The position numbers were made by a program, and so were the translations under genes. Shown here piece after piece: positions 16,136 to 24,493 of a stretch of DNA of 32,694 nt (positions are counted from its first letter, which is position 1; the number at the start of each line of letters is the position of its first letter). The notes beneath the pieces are model-generated. The model made no database searches, was not told the DNA's origin, and saw nothing but the letters and a program-made list of their open reading frames with translations. The DNA comes from DATGHS01 sp035307785 (GTDB taxonomy: Bacteria; Planctomycetota; Planctomycetia; Gemmatales; Gemmataceae), in assembly GCA_035307785.1 (NCBI GenBank), contig DATGHS010000426.1, positions 1 through 32,694 of the forward strand, given 5' to 3'.

Positions 16136-18514
16136 CTATTCAACTTGTGCCGGTTCCTCGGCGGGCGGTTTCATGATTTTTCCGGTTCCGACGAGAGCTG
16201 CAAAAGCGATAAGCAGCGCGAACAGCCCCAGCGCAATCAGGTCGCCACTGGTGAAGACGAATGGTTCCTTGAAGAGCGGATAGTCATTTACACGGCTGAC
16301 GTACTTACTCAGGTTGATGCCGTCCTTGATGCGCTCGAAAATCGGGAATTCCAGAAAGGTGATCAAGACTCCAGCGAGTGAGCCGCCGGCAATGTAGCCT
16401 GCAGAAAGCAGCACGCCGGGGCTGGTTTCGCTTTTCTTAATGGCTTCAATTTCAGCGCGCGCGCGGGCTTCCGGATCGTTGGCCACGTCGCCGGCCTCGG
16501 CCTCCGCTTGCGCGGTCAAATGCTTGTCCACCCACCAACGCACCAGCCCGCCGAAAAAGATGGGCACCGAGTTCTGAATCGGCACGTAAATTCCAACCGC
16601 GAATGCTAGTGCCGACACACCACAAAGCTCTAGCGTTACAGCGATCAAAGCACCAATAAGCACGAGGCTCCAATTCATCTTCCCGCTTAACACTCCCTCG
16701 ATAATGACTTCCATAACCTTGGTCTTCGGCGCGGCATAGCGGGTAGTCTTTTTGCCGTTGTGCTCTTTGACGACGCCGCCGATTGTTGGATCCTCCAAAT
16801 ACGCGACCTGCCCCGCAGACGGATCGACCAAAAAATGACCTTCCGGCGCCGTTCCTTCGGGGACTTTAAGAATCTCCTTCCGTGCCTGGTAGTCACCCTT
16901 GGTGAAATTATCGCGTCTCGTATCCCAGATCAGATAATCTTTGCCTTCATACTTTTCGTGTTCATTCAGTCGGGCACGTTCCTCGGGAGTGAGCACCACC
17001 ACGTTACCGCTCGTATCTTTGGGCAGGAACTCTTTATCGTTGGTGTAGACCGTCCCCGCCCTGTTGAAAGCAATCAGTGTGCCGCCGATTACCAGGGCCG
17101 ATACTAATGCGCCAATGAGGATCGCATATTGCATGGCCTTCGGCGTTCCGCCGACCAGGAAACCGGTCTTAAGCGATTGCGCAGTGGTGCCGCCGTTAGA
17201 AGAGGCTATGCACACAACCGCCGCTACCGAGAGCGCCAGCAGGCGGTCCTCTGGCTTTTGCCAACCCAACGCCAGAAAAATCAAACAAGTTACCATCAGC
17301 GTTGCCACGGTCATACCGGAAATCGGGTTGGAGGAAGAACCGATTTCACCCGTTAGCCGCGACGAAACCGTTACGAACAGGAAACCGAACAGAACCACAA
17401 GCAAGGCACCTGCGATGGCACTGAGAGCGGATACTTCCGTCCCCAAGAAGATTGCCAGGAGCACAATGAGGCCGAGCGTACCGATCAAGACTGTTTTCAT
17501 CGACATGTCGCGTTCGGTTCGCTTGACCGTTTCCTCGCCGCCGGTCTCCTTCATCGTTGCCAACCCGGAGCGTACGGAGCGGACAATCATGGGCAACGTC
17601 TTGAACATGCTAATGATCCCGGCTGCGGCAACGCAGCCGGCGCCGATATACGTCAGATAGCCCTTGCGCAGATCATCCACATCCATGTCGCGAATTGCCT
17701 TTTCGGTGCTGGGGGGAATGACATCAGGTGCGTGGATGCCGATGAAGTATATGAGGGGAATGATTACGAGATAACCGAGAATCGCGCCGGCCATCATAAT
17801 GGCGCTCGTTCGATAACCAATGATGTAACCGACGCCAAGAAGCTCCGAGGCCATGTCACCAGCGAAACTCGCCGACTGGTTGATCGCCTTGATTGGAATT
17901 TCCACCGTTTCCTTGAATATCTTGAGCCCGATGGTTGCGAACTTGTGAAGGAATGCCAGAGCGAAGCCTACAAACACCGTCTTTCCAGTCGTTCCGCCTT
18001 TTTCAGCCGACATGAGGACCTGGGCCGCCGCCACGCCTTCGGGATAGAGCAACGTTCCCGGCTGCCCGGGTCGACCGTGCATTTTGACGATAAACGCCCG
18101 CCGCAGTGGGATCATCGCAAGGATGCCGAGGATACCGCCAAGAATGGATACCACCATCACGCGCGTGAGGCTCATGTCGAAGCCGAGCATAAGCAGCGCC
18201 GGCATCGTCACGCCGACGCCGAAAGCAATTGATTCACCCGCCGAGCCGGCCGTTTGCACGATATTGTTTTCGAGGATGGTGGATTTGGAAAACACGCGGA
18301 AAAGCGAGATGGCCACGACCGCCACGGGAATCGACGCGGAAACCGTCATGCCGACCTTCATTACCAGGTACAGCGACGATGCGGCAAATATTAGCCCGAG
18401 TGCCGTGCCCGTGACGACGGCCGAGATTGTGAACTCCCGCATTTTCACTTCGGCCGGCACGTAAGGCTTGAACTCTTCCGTGGCAGTATTTGTGGTGGTG
18501 CCATTCAGGGCCAT
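16136..18514 (-). CDS. OPT-family oligopeptide transporter
   Basis: The product has 792 residues, with many hydrophobic segments spread through both halves. OPT hallmarks include NNIVQTAGSAGESIAFGVGV and the region VKMHGRPGQPGTLLYPEGVA. OPT proteins take up oligopeptides, or metal-siderophore complexes in some branches, with protons. Residues about 490-608 are hydrophilic and charged (ending before VMEVIIEGVLSGKMNW) and interrupt the membrane part, forming a large loop on one side. AAGGA precedes the ATG. The S46 peptidase gene lies downstream and a CPBP protease gene upstream, all on this strand. Peptide uptake is the favoured role from context. Confidence 0.92.
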   Translation of the reverse strand: MALNGTTTNTATEEFKPYVPAEVKMREFTISAVVTGTALGLIFAASSLYLVMKVGMTVSASIPVAVVAISLFRVFSKSTILENNIVQTAGSAGESIAFGVGVTMPALLMLGFDMSLTRVMVVSILGGILGILAMIPLRRAFIVKMHGRPGQPGTLLYPEGVAAAQVLMSAEKGGTTGKTVFVGFALAFLHKFATIGLKIFKETVEIPIKAINQSASFAGDMASELLGVGYIIGYRTSAIMMAGAILGYLVIIPLIYFIGIHAPDVIPPSTEKAIRDMDVDDLRKGYLTYIGAGCVAAAGIISMFKTLPMIVRSVRSGLATMKETGGEETVKRTERDMSMKTVLIGTLGLIVLLAIFLGTEVSALSAIAGALLVVLFGFLFVTVSSRLTGEIGSSSNPISGMTVATLMVTCLIFLALGWQKPEDRLLALSVAAVVCIASSNGGTTAQSLKTGFLVGGTPKAMQYAILIGALVSALVIGGTLIAFNRAGTVYTNDKEFLPKDTSGNVVVLTPEERARLNEHEKYEGKDYLIWDTRRDNFTKGDYQARKEILKVPEGTAPEGHFLVDPSAGQVAYLEDPTIGGVVKEHNGKKTTRYAAPKTKVMEVIIEGVLSGKMNWSLVLIGALIAVTLELCGVSALAFAVGIYVPIQNSVPIFFGGLVRWWVDKHLTAQAEAEAGDVANDPEARARAEIEAIKKSETSPGVLLSAGYIAGGSLAGVLITFLEFPIFERIKDGINLSKYVSRVNDYPLFKEPFVFTSGDLIALGLFALLIAFAALVGTGKIMKPPAEEPAQVE

Positions 18515-18640
18515 GAGCTTGCATCCTTAAAAGTGATCCCAGGCGCGAGTCAGCGCGCAAACGCGCGGCGAATGCAAGCAGTTGTATGAGGAAATTGAGT
18601 GGCGGGAAGTGTACGGGGCGCGTGCAACGCCACAAGCGGG

Positions 18641-19417
18641 TCAGGCAGGCATCAGTCCCACCAGCAAGTCATAGCACGCATGCGAACCGGCGGCGACGCC
18701 GAAGCCGCGAAGTTGATACACCAGCGCGAAGTACACACCCGCCATCGTGCGGAAGAGGAAGACGTAGGTGTCCATCTTCTCGCCGTAGGGGCCCACGTGG
18801 TGAGCGCCGGCGAACAGCACCGCCGAGATCGAGGCGGCCAGCAGCACGGCCGACGGCTTCGGCACCAGTGCCAGCCGCAGCAGCAGCGACAGGCCGGAGA
18901 ACAAGGCGAGGCGAAATAACGTCTCTTCATAAATGCCGGCGCCCACAAATGTGACGAGCTTTGCCAGCATCGGATCGACCTGCGGTCCCGTGGCCATCGG
19001 CACTTGGAGCGACTTCAACAGCGGTTCGAAGCCATGCGAGATCGCCCATAATCCGAGGGCGAAGAGCAAGCATTCGAGCAACATGCCGAAAAGCACGGTA
19101 AATAGCGCTTTGGGACGCTCGGCCCAGCGCCACCAGGTCCAGATCACAAAGATCACACCGATAATTCCCGGTGCCACCACCAGCTGATTGAGTCCAAACG
19201 ATTCCAGCCCCCAGCGCATCCACGCGTCGGCCCCGTTGCGAATCATGTCCGGCTTCGAGCCGCCCAGCCAGACCACCCCAGCTTCGTAGGCCGAGAGCAG
19301 CGGCGCCAGGAACAGCAGGCTGGCCCACGGATGCCGCGTGGAGCGCAAATAGTCGGAGGAACCGGAAAGCACTCGGCGATCCACAAGTGAAAGGTGATGG
19401 AGAGGCGGGAGAGACAT
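18641..19417 (-). CDS. CPBP-family intramembrane metalloprotease
   Basis: The product has 258 residues with several membrane segments. The three motifs of the CPBP (CAAX protease and bacteriocin-processing) family are present in order: EETLFR (Glu164, Glu165, Arg169), FAGAHH (His206/His207) and HACYD (His246, Asp250). In this family the Glu and His residues act in an intramembrane metal-type site; members are linked to peptide processing or bacteriocin immunity. ATG 19417 is chosen because the alternative at 19453 lies inside a palindromic repeat. No good Shine-Dalgarno is seen. It is on the same strand as, and 127 bases upstream of, the OPT transporter. Confidence 0.88.
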   Translation of the reverse strand: MSLPPLHHLSLVDRRVLSGSSDYLRSTRHPWASLLFLAPLLSAYEAGVVWLGGSKPDMIRNGADAWMRWGLESFGLNQLVVAPGIIGVIFVIWTWWRWAERPKALFTVLFGMLLECLLFALGLWAISHGFEPLLKSLQVPMATGPQVDPMLAKLVTFVGAGIYEETLFRLALFSGLSLLLRLALVPKPSAVLLAASISAVLFAGAHHVGPYGEKMDTYVFLFRTMAGVYFALVYQLRGFGVAAGSHACYDLLVGLMPA

Positions 19418-19431
19418 GACAGGCGCCTGAG

Positions 19432-19485
19432 TTGGAGCCCGCAGCGCAAGCAAGGGTCCGCCCTTGCTTGTGCTGCGGGCTCCAA
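19432..19485. repeat. 25-bp palindromic repeat, family A (copy 3)
   Basis: The arm 19432-19456 pairs with 19461-19485 with one mismatch around a 4-base loop (TCCG). The core AGCCCGCAGCGCAAGCAAGGG matches the copies at 8131 and 13881. It fills the space between the HD-GYP-like gene stop (19487) and the CPBP start (19417), and a transcript from either strand would fold into a strong hairpin. Confidence 0.92.
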
Positions 19486-19486
19486 T

Positions 19487-20935
19487 CTAAATCAATTCCG
19501 GGTAGCGTTTGCCCAGCAGATCCCTGCGCTGAGCCTGAGAGAGCGTGCGGATGATCGATTTCTTTTCACTTTCCACCAGGTCCAGATGTTTCGGGGCTGG
19601 CAACAAATGGCCAGCGTGATCGACCAAGATGGCGAGCACCGGTTTAGCGGGCGATTGTTTTTCCTTCGGGGCAGTATGGGTCGCGACAACCATGCCGATG
19701 GAGCCGTCGGCCATTTCGACGACCGAGCCGACCGGGTAGAAGGATAGTTGCAGCAATTTTTGTGCGATGTTGCGATCCAATTGGCCGCGTTCGGCCAGCC
19801 CCAGCGTTTCCGTGAGGGCCGTGCGCGGATCCCGCGCGGGACGGTGCGGCCGAGGCGAGCAGAGCGCTGAGTAAATGTCGGCGATGGCCAGCAAGCGCGG
19901 CAGTGCGGAAATCTGCTTTTCCTGCAGGCGGTTCGGGTAGCCGGTGCCGTCGAGCCGTTCGTGGTGGCCAATGATCGATTCATACAGGCCGGCCATGTCG
20001 GGCAGGTATTTGGCCACGAGTTCCGCTCCGGCTTTGGCATGCATTTCCACCTGGTGCTTTTGCTCCTCGCTCAGGCTGTCGGTTTCACCGAGAATCTCTG
20101 GCGATACTTTCAGCATGCCCACATCTTTGAGCAGGGCCGCGGCCACCACGTCGAGGGCATGTTGCAGCCAGTCGGGGTCGTGGCGGAGCATGCGCTCGGC
20201 AATGCGAGCGACGGTGATGCTGTGGCAGGCTACGAACGCGGCCGGATGGCTTACCGGCGCATGCAGGAAGCGCATCGGCGTGCCGTGATGCGCTTCGGTG
20301 AGGATCGATTCTGCCAGCGACATGAACGCGTCTTTGCTCGGTGAGTTGCCGTCTTTCAAGCGCATCAGGAATTCGGCCAACAGATCGCGGCGATCGAGTT
20401 CGGAGCGGCGCAGGCCCACGCCGTCGCTGAGCATGGTCACCCGGTCGGTTATGGCCTGGATGATGCTTTCGAGGCCGTCACTGAGCCGAAGTTGGGCGCT
20501 GGGGTTATCCGGAAACACCTGAACCAGTCGAAAGGCCGATTCGGTCATGGCCGCAGTTTCGCGGAAGTTGTCGAGCAGTGGGTCATTCGACCACTGAGCG
20601 GAGTCGATATCGCCGCGGTGCAACAGCGGTTCGTCGGCCAGGCCCTTGAGTTTCCCCACAATGTCGCGACCACGTTCGAGCAGGTGCCGCACCCGGCCAA
20701 TGAGTTGCGTGGGGCGAATATCCTTGGGTTCTGGATCGCCGGCCAGTTGCTTGAGAGACGCCTCCAGCAGCGCTTGCCGGCGGGCGCCTTCTTCGGGCGC
20801 AGGAACAGTGGCATCCTTCTCATCGTAGGCCAGATGGACGGCGGCCAGGTTCGCTTCGCCCACAATCCCCTGCATCTGCGTCAGTCGCACCCGCAGTTCC
20901 CGAATTTTGCCGAGAAGTATTCGCGAGTCGCTCAT
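19487..20935 (-). CDS. HD-GYP-like domain protein with altered metal site
   Basis: The product has 482 residues and is probably cytosolic (no signal or membrane segment). Residues 1-225 are mostly helical and unassigned. Residues 230-375 follow the HD-GYP pattern: ACHSITVARIAERM, then LLKDVGMLKVSPEIL, EMHAKAG, IIGHHERLDGTGYP and LPRLLAIADIYSALCS. HD-GYP enzymes break cyclic-di-GMP. Here the first His of the HD pair is Lys270 and the Lys of the DIGK motif is Met, while Asp271, His299, His324-His325 and the GYP loop remain. Catalysis may be lost or altered, leaving a binding role. A C-terminal domain (about 395-482) looks like a small barrel plus helix. The start at 20935 has a weak GGGG site. 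Confidence 0.85.
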   Translation of the reverse strand: MSDSRILLGKIRELRVRLTQMQGIVGEANLAAVHLAYDEKDATVPAPEEGARRQALLEASLKQLAGDPEPKDIRPTQLIGRVRHLLERGRDIVGKLKGLADEPLLHRGDIDSAQWSNDPLLDNFRETAAMTESAFRLVQVFPDNPSAQLRLSDGLESIIQAITDRVTMLSDGVGLRRSELDRRDLLAEFLMRLKDGNSPSKDAFMSLAESILTEAHHGTPMRFLHAPVSHPAAFVACHSITVARIAERMLRHDPDWLQHALDVVAAALLKDVGMLKVSPEILGETDSLSEEQKHQVEMHAKAGAELVAKYLPDMAGLYESIIGHHERLDGTGYPNRLQEKQISALPRLLAIADIYSALCSPRPHRPARDPRTALTETLGLAERGQLDRNIAQKLLQLSFYPVGSVVEMADGSIGMVVATHTAPKEKQSPAKPVLAILVDHAGHLLPAPKHLDLVESEKKSIIRTLSQAQRRDLLGKRYPELI

Positions 20936-21335
20936 CCGTGTTCCCCAAAGAAGCCCTCTCGCTCCGCGCGAGGGGTCCGGTTGCGCATCGCTAACGTTAA
21001 TTGCCCCGCCTAAATTGGGCTAATCGTAACATCGGCGCGCAATGCCATCCGACTTGACGGAGATTGCCCAAATGCAGTGATTGGACCAGACGGAAAAACT
21101 GGCGAAGATGGAAAAGATGACAGAAAGCGACGCGAAACTCGACAATGGCAGCAGATCAATTTTCGAGCGCTGAGCCGCAAGCGGCAGCCGAGTCGAATCT
21201 TCCCGCCCTTGCATTCGTCTCTATCTCAACCGGTATTGTTGCCGCCCGGAGCTGTGCCATAGGATATTGGATTCCGCCCTACAGAGTTTGAAGATCACCG
21301 ATCAGGCCATAAAGGATTCCACCCAAGGAGCATTC
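20936..21335. other. intergenic region of 400 bases between divergent genes
   Basis: No credible gene is seen here; frames in this stretch lack start signals and family features. It contains a short hairpin at about 20949-20977 (CCCTCTCGC facing GCGAGGGG, common near planctomycete gene ends), an A/G-rich stretch (21085-21145) that may be a decayed repeat, and a possible promoter for the TlpA-like gene. Confidence 0.5.
21236..21265 (+). promoter_or_regulatory. possible promoter for TlpA-like gene
   Basis: TTGTTG (21236-21241) and TAGGAT (21260-21265) are 18 bases apart, 71 bases before ATG 21336. The same TAGGAT -10 with an 18-base spacer appears upstream of blaI at 30443. Weak consensus fit. 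Confidence 0.3.
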
Positions 21336-22472
21336 ATGAAGCGTGTGTTTCAGTTGGCGATGTTGACGATATTCGTGGCGACCGCCGGCATTTGGGCTCA
21401 GGACAAGCCCAAGGATAAGCCCGACGACAAGAAGACGACAATGGCGCAGCAATTTCAAACCATCGGCCAGGACTGGGAGAAAGCCCAGGAGGAGCTAGTA
21501 AAGGCAGTCCGCGAAGCGAAGACCGAAGATGAGCGTGAAAAGCTGATCGAAAAGGCCATCGCCAAGTTGCCCGAAATCACCAAGCCGTTTGCCGACAAGG
21601 CCATCGCGCTGGCCAAGCAAGATTTGAACGACCCGGCCGCACTCCAGTGCTTGCTCTTCGCCGTCATGGCCGGACAGAGCGAACAGGCGGCCGCGCTCCT
21701 GGTCGATTCGCAAATGGAGCACAAGCAATTCCCCGAAGTTTGCGGCGCCATGGCGGCGCAAGGCGGCGAGAATCCCGCTTGCATCAAGGTGTTGCAATTG
21801 ACGGTCGAAAAGAGCAAGAACAAGGAATTGCAGGGCAACGCCTGCTTAGGGCTGGCGCAAATGTATTACCAGCAATCGGAAGACCCCAAGGTTTCTGCCG
21901 ATCCCAAGAAAGCGGCCAAGTCGCTCAAACGAGCGGAAGAGATGGCTGAGAAAGTCAAGAAAGACTACGCAGACGTAAAGTCGCCAGAAGGCGAACTCGG
22001 CAAAGTGACCGACAAGTTGCTATTCGAGATCCGGAACCTCGCAGTCGGCAAGCCGGCCCCGGAAGTCGTGAGCCAGGATCTGAACGACAAGGAAGTGAAG
22101 CTGAGTTCGCTCAAAGGCAACGTGGTGGTGCTCGACATCTGGGCCACCTGGTGCGGCCCATGCAAGGCCATGATTCCCCACGAGCGCGAGCTGGTCGAGA
22201 AGCTCAAAGGCAAGCCATTCGTGTTCGTGAGCATCAGTGCCGACGACGAAAAGAAGACACTTATCGACTTCCTGGAAAAGAAGGAAAAGATGCCCTGGAC
22301 CCACTGGTGGGAAGGCCGCAAGGAAACGGGCATCTTGAAGGACTGGAACGTGCGCTTCTTTCCGACGATTTACATTCTCGATTCGAAGGGCGTGATCCGG
22401 TACAAGAACGTCCGCGGCAAGAAGATGGATGAAGCCGTGGAGAAACTGCTGGCGGAAATGGGGAAGTCTTGA
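21336..22472 (+). CDS. secreted TlpA/ResA-like thioredoxin-fold protein
   Basis: ATG 21336 is preceded by AAGGAG at five bases, which fixes the start. The 378-residue product opens with a signal peptide (MKRVFQLAMLTIFVATAGIW, cut near AQD). Residues 25-235 are helical, TPR-like and Lys/Glu-rich. The C-terminal part (about 240-378) is a thioredoxin domain of the AhpC-TSA/redoxin type: VGKPAPEVVSQDLNDKEVKL, then WATWCGPCKAMIP with redox Cys273 and Cys276, and FFPTIYILDSKG with the cis-Pro. TlpA-like proteins reduce disulfides in the cell envelope, for example in cytochrome maturation. The helical N-terminal extension is common in planctomycetes and its role is unknown. Confidence 0.92.
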   Translation: MKRVFQLAMLTIFVATAGIWAQDKPKDKPDDKKTTMAQQFQTIGQDWEKAQEELVKAVREAKTEDEREKLIEKAIAKLPEITKPFADKAIALAKQDLNDPAALQCLLFAVMAGQSEQAAALLVDSQMEHKQFPEVCGAMAAQGGENPACIKVLQLTVEKSKNKELQGNACLGLAQMYYQQSEDPKVSADPKKAAKSLKRAEEMAEKVKKDYADVKSPEGELGKVTDKLLFEIRNLAVGKPAPEVVSQDLNDKEVKLSSLKGNVVVLDIWATWCGPCKAMIPHERELVEKLKGKPFVFVSISADDEKKTLIDFLEKKEKMPWTHWWEGRKETGILKDWNVRFFPTIYILDSKGVIRYKNVRGKKMDEAVEKLLAEMGKS

Positions 22473-22483
22473 AAAATGATCTG

Positions 22484-22660
22484 AACCACAGAGACACAAA
22501 GATCACAGAGGAAACGCAGAGAAGAGAAAATTGAACAGAAGATAACGAAGCAAACGAAGGAAAAACAAAAAGCACCAACAGAATTCTTCGTTTCCTTTGT
22601 TGCCTTCTGTTCGATTACTTTTTCCGTGACTGCTCTGTGCTCTCTGTGTCTCTGTGGTTA
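22484..22660. repeat. nested palindromic repeats, ACAGAGACACA-type family C
   Basis: An outer imperfect inverted repeat (left 22484-22523, beginning ACCACAGAGACACAAAG; right 22624-22660) encloses a second, different one (left 22529-22562, beginning TTGAACAGAAG; right 22583-22617). The structure looks like one palindromic element inserted into the loop of another. The right outer arm ends inside the last codons of the convergent gene that stops at 22658. It separates two converging genes and may terminate both. Confidence 0.8.
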
Positions 22661-23317
22661 GTTCCGTACCAGCTCCAACACGCTCCACAAACTCGGGTCT
22701 TCGGCAAACGGAAACTCCGCGCCCACGCTGAGTGTTTGCTCGCCTTGTTCCTGATCGCGCACGGCATAGTAGAAGCCGAGCTTTGGATGTTCGGCCGGGT
22801 CGAAGCCGTGCAGTACGGCCGCCGAGAGAAATGCTTCGAGCCGGTAGCCGCCTTTGACCAGCTCACAGCGGAATGGCATTTCCGACGCTTCGGCGAATGG
22901 CGCGTCTTGCAGCGCCCGGTGGATTTTCGATTGCAGGAACAGCGGTTCATCCTTATCACTGCCGCCGCCGGCGGCCAGGAAGTGGAACTGATGGCAATAG
23001 CGGCTGGCCCGGTGGCTGGTGCGGTCGCCGCGGGTGTCGAGCCAGAGCGTAAGGCCGTCGGAACCGCGCGGCCGGTTGGGGTCGCCCGCCGGCGGTTGCT
23101 CTTTCCCTTTCACCTTCACTTGTATCCCAATGCCGAGTTCATTCCAGGCGAGGCGCACGTCGGCGAAAGATTTTGCATTATCCATGCCGGCGAAATTGTC
23201 GATGCGGCAGGCGTTGGGAAGATCGAGCAGGCACTCCTCATCCTCGCGCGGCATCTCATTGTGGTAGCAGCACGGATACGCAACGCGAAACAAGAAGCGA
23301 TTGGGGATGAGGGACAT
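22658..23317 (-). CDS. carbohydrate-binding (CBM9/DOMON-like) domain protein
   Basis: The product has 219 residues and no clear signal peptide. It reads as one beta-sandwich of the CBM9-like kind: FADVRLAWNELGIGIQVKVK, then a GSDGLTLWLDTRGDRTSH segment with Asp and Arg at the ligand face, YCHQFHFLAAGG, and KGGYRLEAFLSAAVLHGFDP with FYYAVRDQEQGEQ near the end. This fold binds sugars or haem in other proteins; here the ligand is unknown. ATG 23317 is chosen because upstream residues come from an AT-rich repeat element. That element has replaced the normal upstream region, leaving no Shine-Dalgarno. It is the last gene of the DUF1549-DUF1501-WD40 row on this strand. Confidence 0.7.
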   Translation of the reverse strand: MSLIPNRFLFRVAYPCCYHNEMPREDEECLLDLPNACRIDNFAGMDNAKSFADVRLAWNELGIGIQVKVKGKEQPPAGDPNRPRGSDGLTLWLDTRGDRTSHRASRYCHQFHFLAAGGGSDKDEPLFLQSKIHRALQDAPFAEASEMPFRCELVKGGYRLEAFLSAAVLHGFDPAEHPKLGFYYAVRDQEQGEQTLSVGAEFPFAEDPSLWSVLELVRN

Positions 23318-23325
23318 GTTGGAAG

Positions 23326-23477
23326 AAAACCCGAAATCCGAATATCGAAATACGAAACAAATCCAAAACTCAAAATCCAAATGATGCAAACTTAATCGCA
23401 TCATGTTTGGTCATTAGAGATTTGATATTAGAATTTGTTTCGGATTTCGAATTTCGTATTTCGGATTTTGTTCTAAT
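23326..23477. repeat. AT-rich palindromic element about 150 bp long, family D (MITE-like)
   Basis: Left part 23326-23383 (runs such as CCGAAATCCGAATATCGAAA) is imperfectly complementary to 23413-23477. A perfect inner stem, ATGATGC (23381-23387) with GCATCAT (23398-23404), closes on a 10-base loop. Base composition is far more AT-rich than the neighbours. It exactly fills the space between the WD40 gene stop (23478) and the CBM9-like gene start, as expected of an inserted non-autonomous element. Confidence 0.85.
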
Positions 23478-24476
23478 TTATGCCTTTAATTCATACACCA
23501 CAATCTTCCCGTGCCCGGCGGCCCAGATGGTGTCGCCGCTGTTGCTGACGGCGATGTCGTGGATGTGCATCGCCGCTTTTTCCTGCCGCAGAGTCTTCTT
23601 GTTCTTCACGTCATAGAAGAGCAGGAAGCCGTCGTTGGCGCCGCCGGCCCCGAGCAGCCATTCGCCTTGCGGTTGATACCAGAGCTGATTCACCAGGCCC
23701 TTGAACTTGTCGCCGGGGAATTCGATGCTTTGCTTGCCGGCGCGCCAGTCGAAGATCTCCACGCGGGCCGGAGCATCGAGGTGGTCAATGTTGCCGATCT
23801 TGCCGATGCCGCCGACGGCCAGCGTTTGGCCATCGGGTGAAAATGCCAGCGAGCGGATACCGCCGATCGAGTGCCGCCGCTGCACCGGGTCCCAGGTGTA
23901 CATGGTCGGTGCTTCCATCGCGGACACTTTCGCGCCAGTGGCGGTATCCCAGACCACGATGTGGCCGACTTTATCGCCGGTCGCCAGGAACTTGCCGTCC
24001 GGCGAGAAGGCACAGGCATACAGCATCGACGGGTAATTATTCGGCGTCTGCTCGACATGGCCGCGCAGCTCGTGGATCTTTTTGCCGCTGGCTGCATCCC
24101 ATAACCGGCAGACCATGTCGTCGGCCGTGCTGGCGATGAGCTTGCCGTCGGGGCTCGTACGCAGCCGGCGAATCCATTTCTGATGGGCATCGATCTTGCG
24201 AATCATCGATTTCTTATCGACGTCCCACCAAATGAGCTTGCCGTCGTAACCGCCGGAGACGATGGCGCTGCCCGCCACGGCGACGCCGGTCACGTAACTT
24301 TCATGCGCCCCGATTTCCTTTGCATCCGGCTTTGCGCCCAGGTCGATCTCGTAAACCTTGAATTCCGACGAGCCCGCAAACAGCCGGCCATTGGCCATAC
24401 GGGCGATGCAGAGGAAGATGTCTTTGCGGGCGAAGTCTTTGACGGATTTCAGTTTTTCGAGATTAGTGGTTGGCAT
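23478..24476 (-). CDS. WD40-repeat protein
   Basis: The product has 332 residues and a probable seven-bladed propeller. WD repeats are seen as GAHESYVTGVAVAGSAIVSG, GYDGKLIWWDVDKKS, DAHQKWIRRLRTSPDGKLIA, MVCRLWDAASGKKIHELRGH, YACAFSPDGKFLATG, HIVVWDTATGAK and RSLAFSPDGQTLAVGG. Propellers are protein-binding scaffolds. There is no signal peptide from ATG 24476; an in-frame upstream start at 24521 lies in a repeat and adds a meaningless Cys/Leu-rich stretch. WD40 proteins often accompany DUF1501/DUF1549 genes in planctomycetes, as here. Exact role is unknown. Confidence 0.9.
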   Translation of the reverse strand: MPTTNLEKLKSVKDFARKDIFLCIARMANGRLFAGSSEFKVYEIDLGAKPDAKEIGAHESYVTGVAVAGSAIVSGGYDGKLIWWDVDKKSMIRKIDAHQKWIRRLRTSPDGKLIASTADDMVCRLWDAASGKKIHELRGHVEQTPNNYPSMLYACAFSPDGKFLATGDKVGHIVVWDTATGAKVSAMEAPTMYTWDPVQRRHSIGGIRSLAFSPDGQTLAVGGIGKIGNIDHLDAPARVEIFDWRAGKQSIEFPGDKFKGLVNQLWYQPQGEWLLGAGGANDGFLLFYDVKNKKTLRQEKAAMHIHDIAVSNSGDTIWAAGHGKIVVYELKA

Positions 24477-24493
24477 CGGGGTGTTCCAAAAGA

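Noticed and set aside
21020..21214. Open frame on the - strand in the intergenic region before the TlpA-like gene
   Set aside because: No start signal or family feature; the A/G-rich stretch looks like decayed repeat sequence.
23318..23404. Longer N-terminus for the CBM9-like protein
   Set aside because: The extra residues are translated from the AT-rich repeat element.
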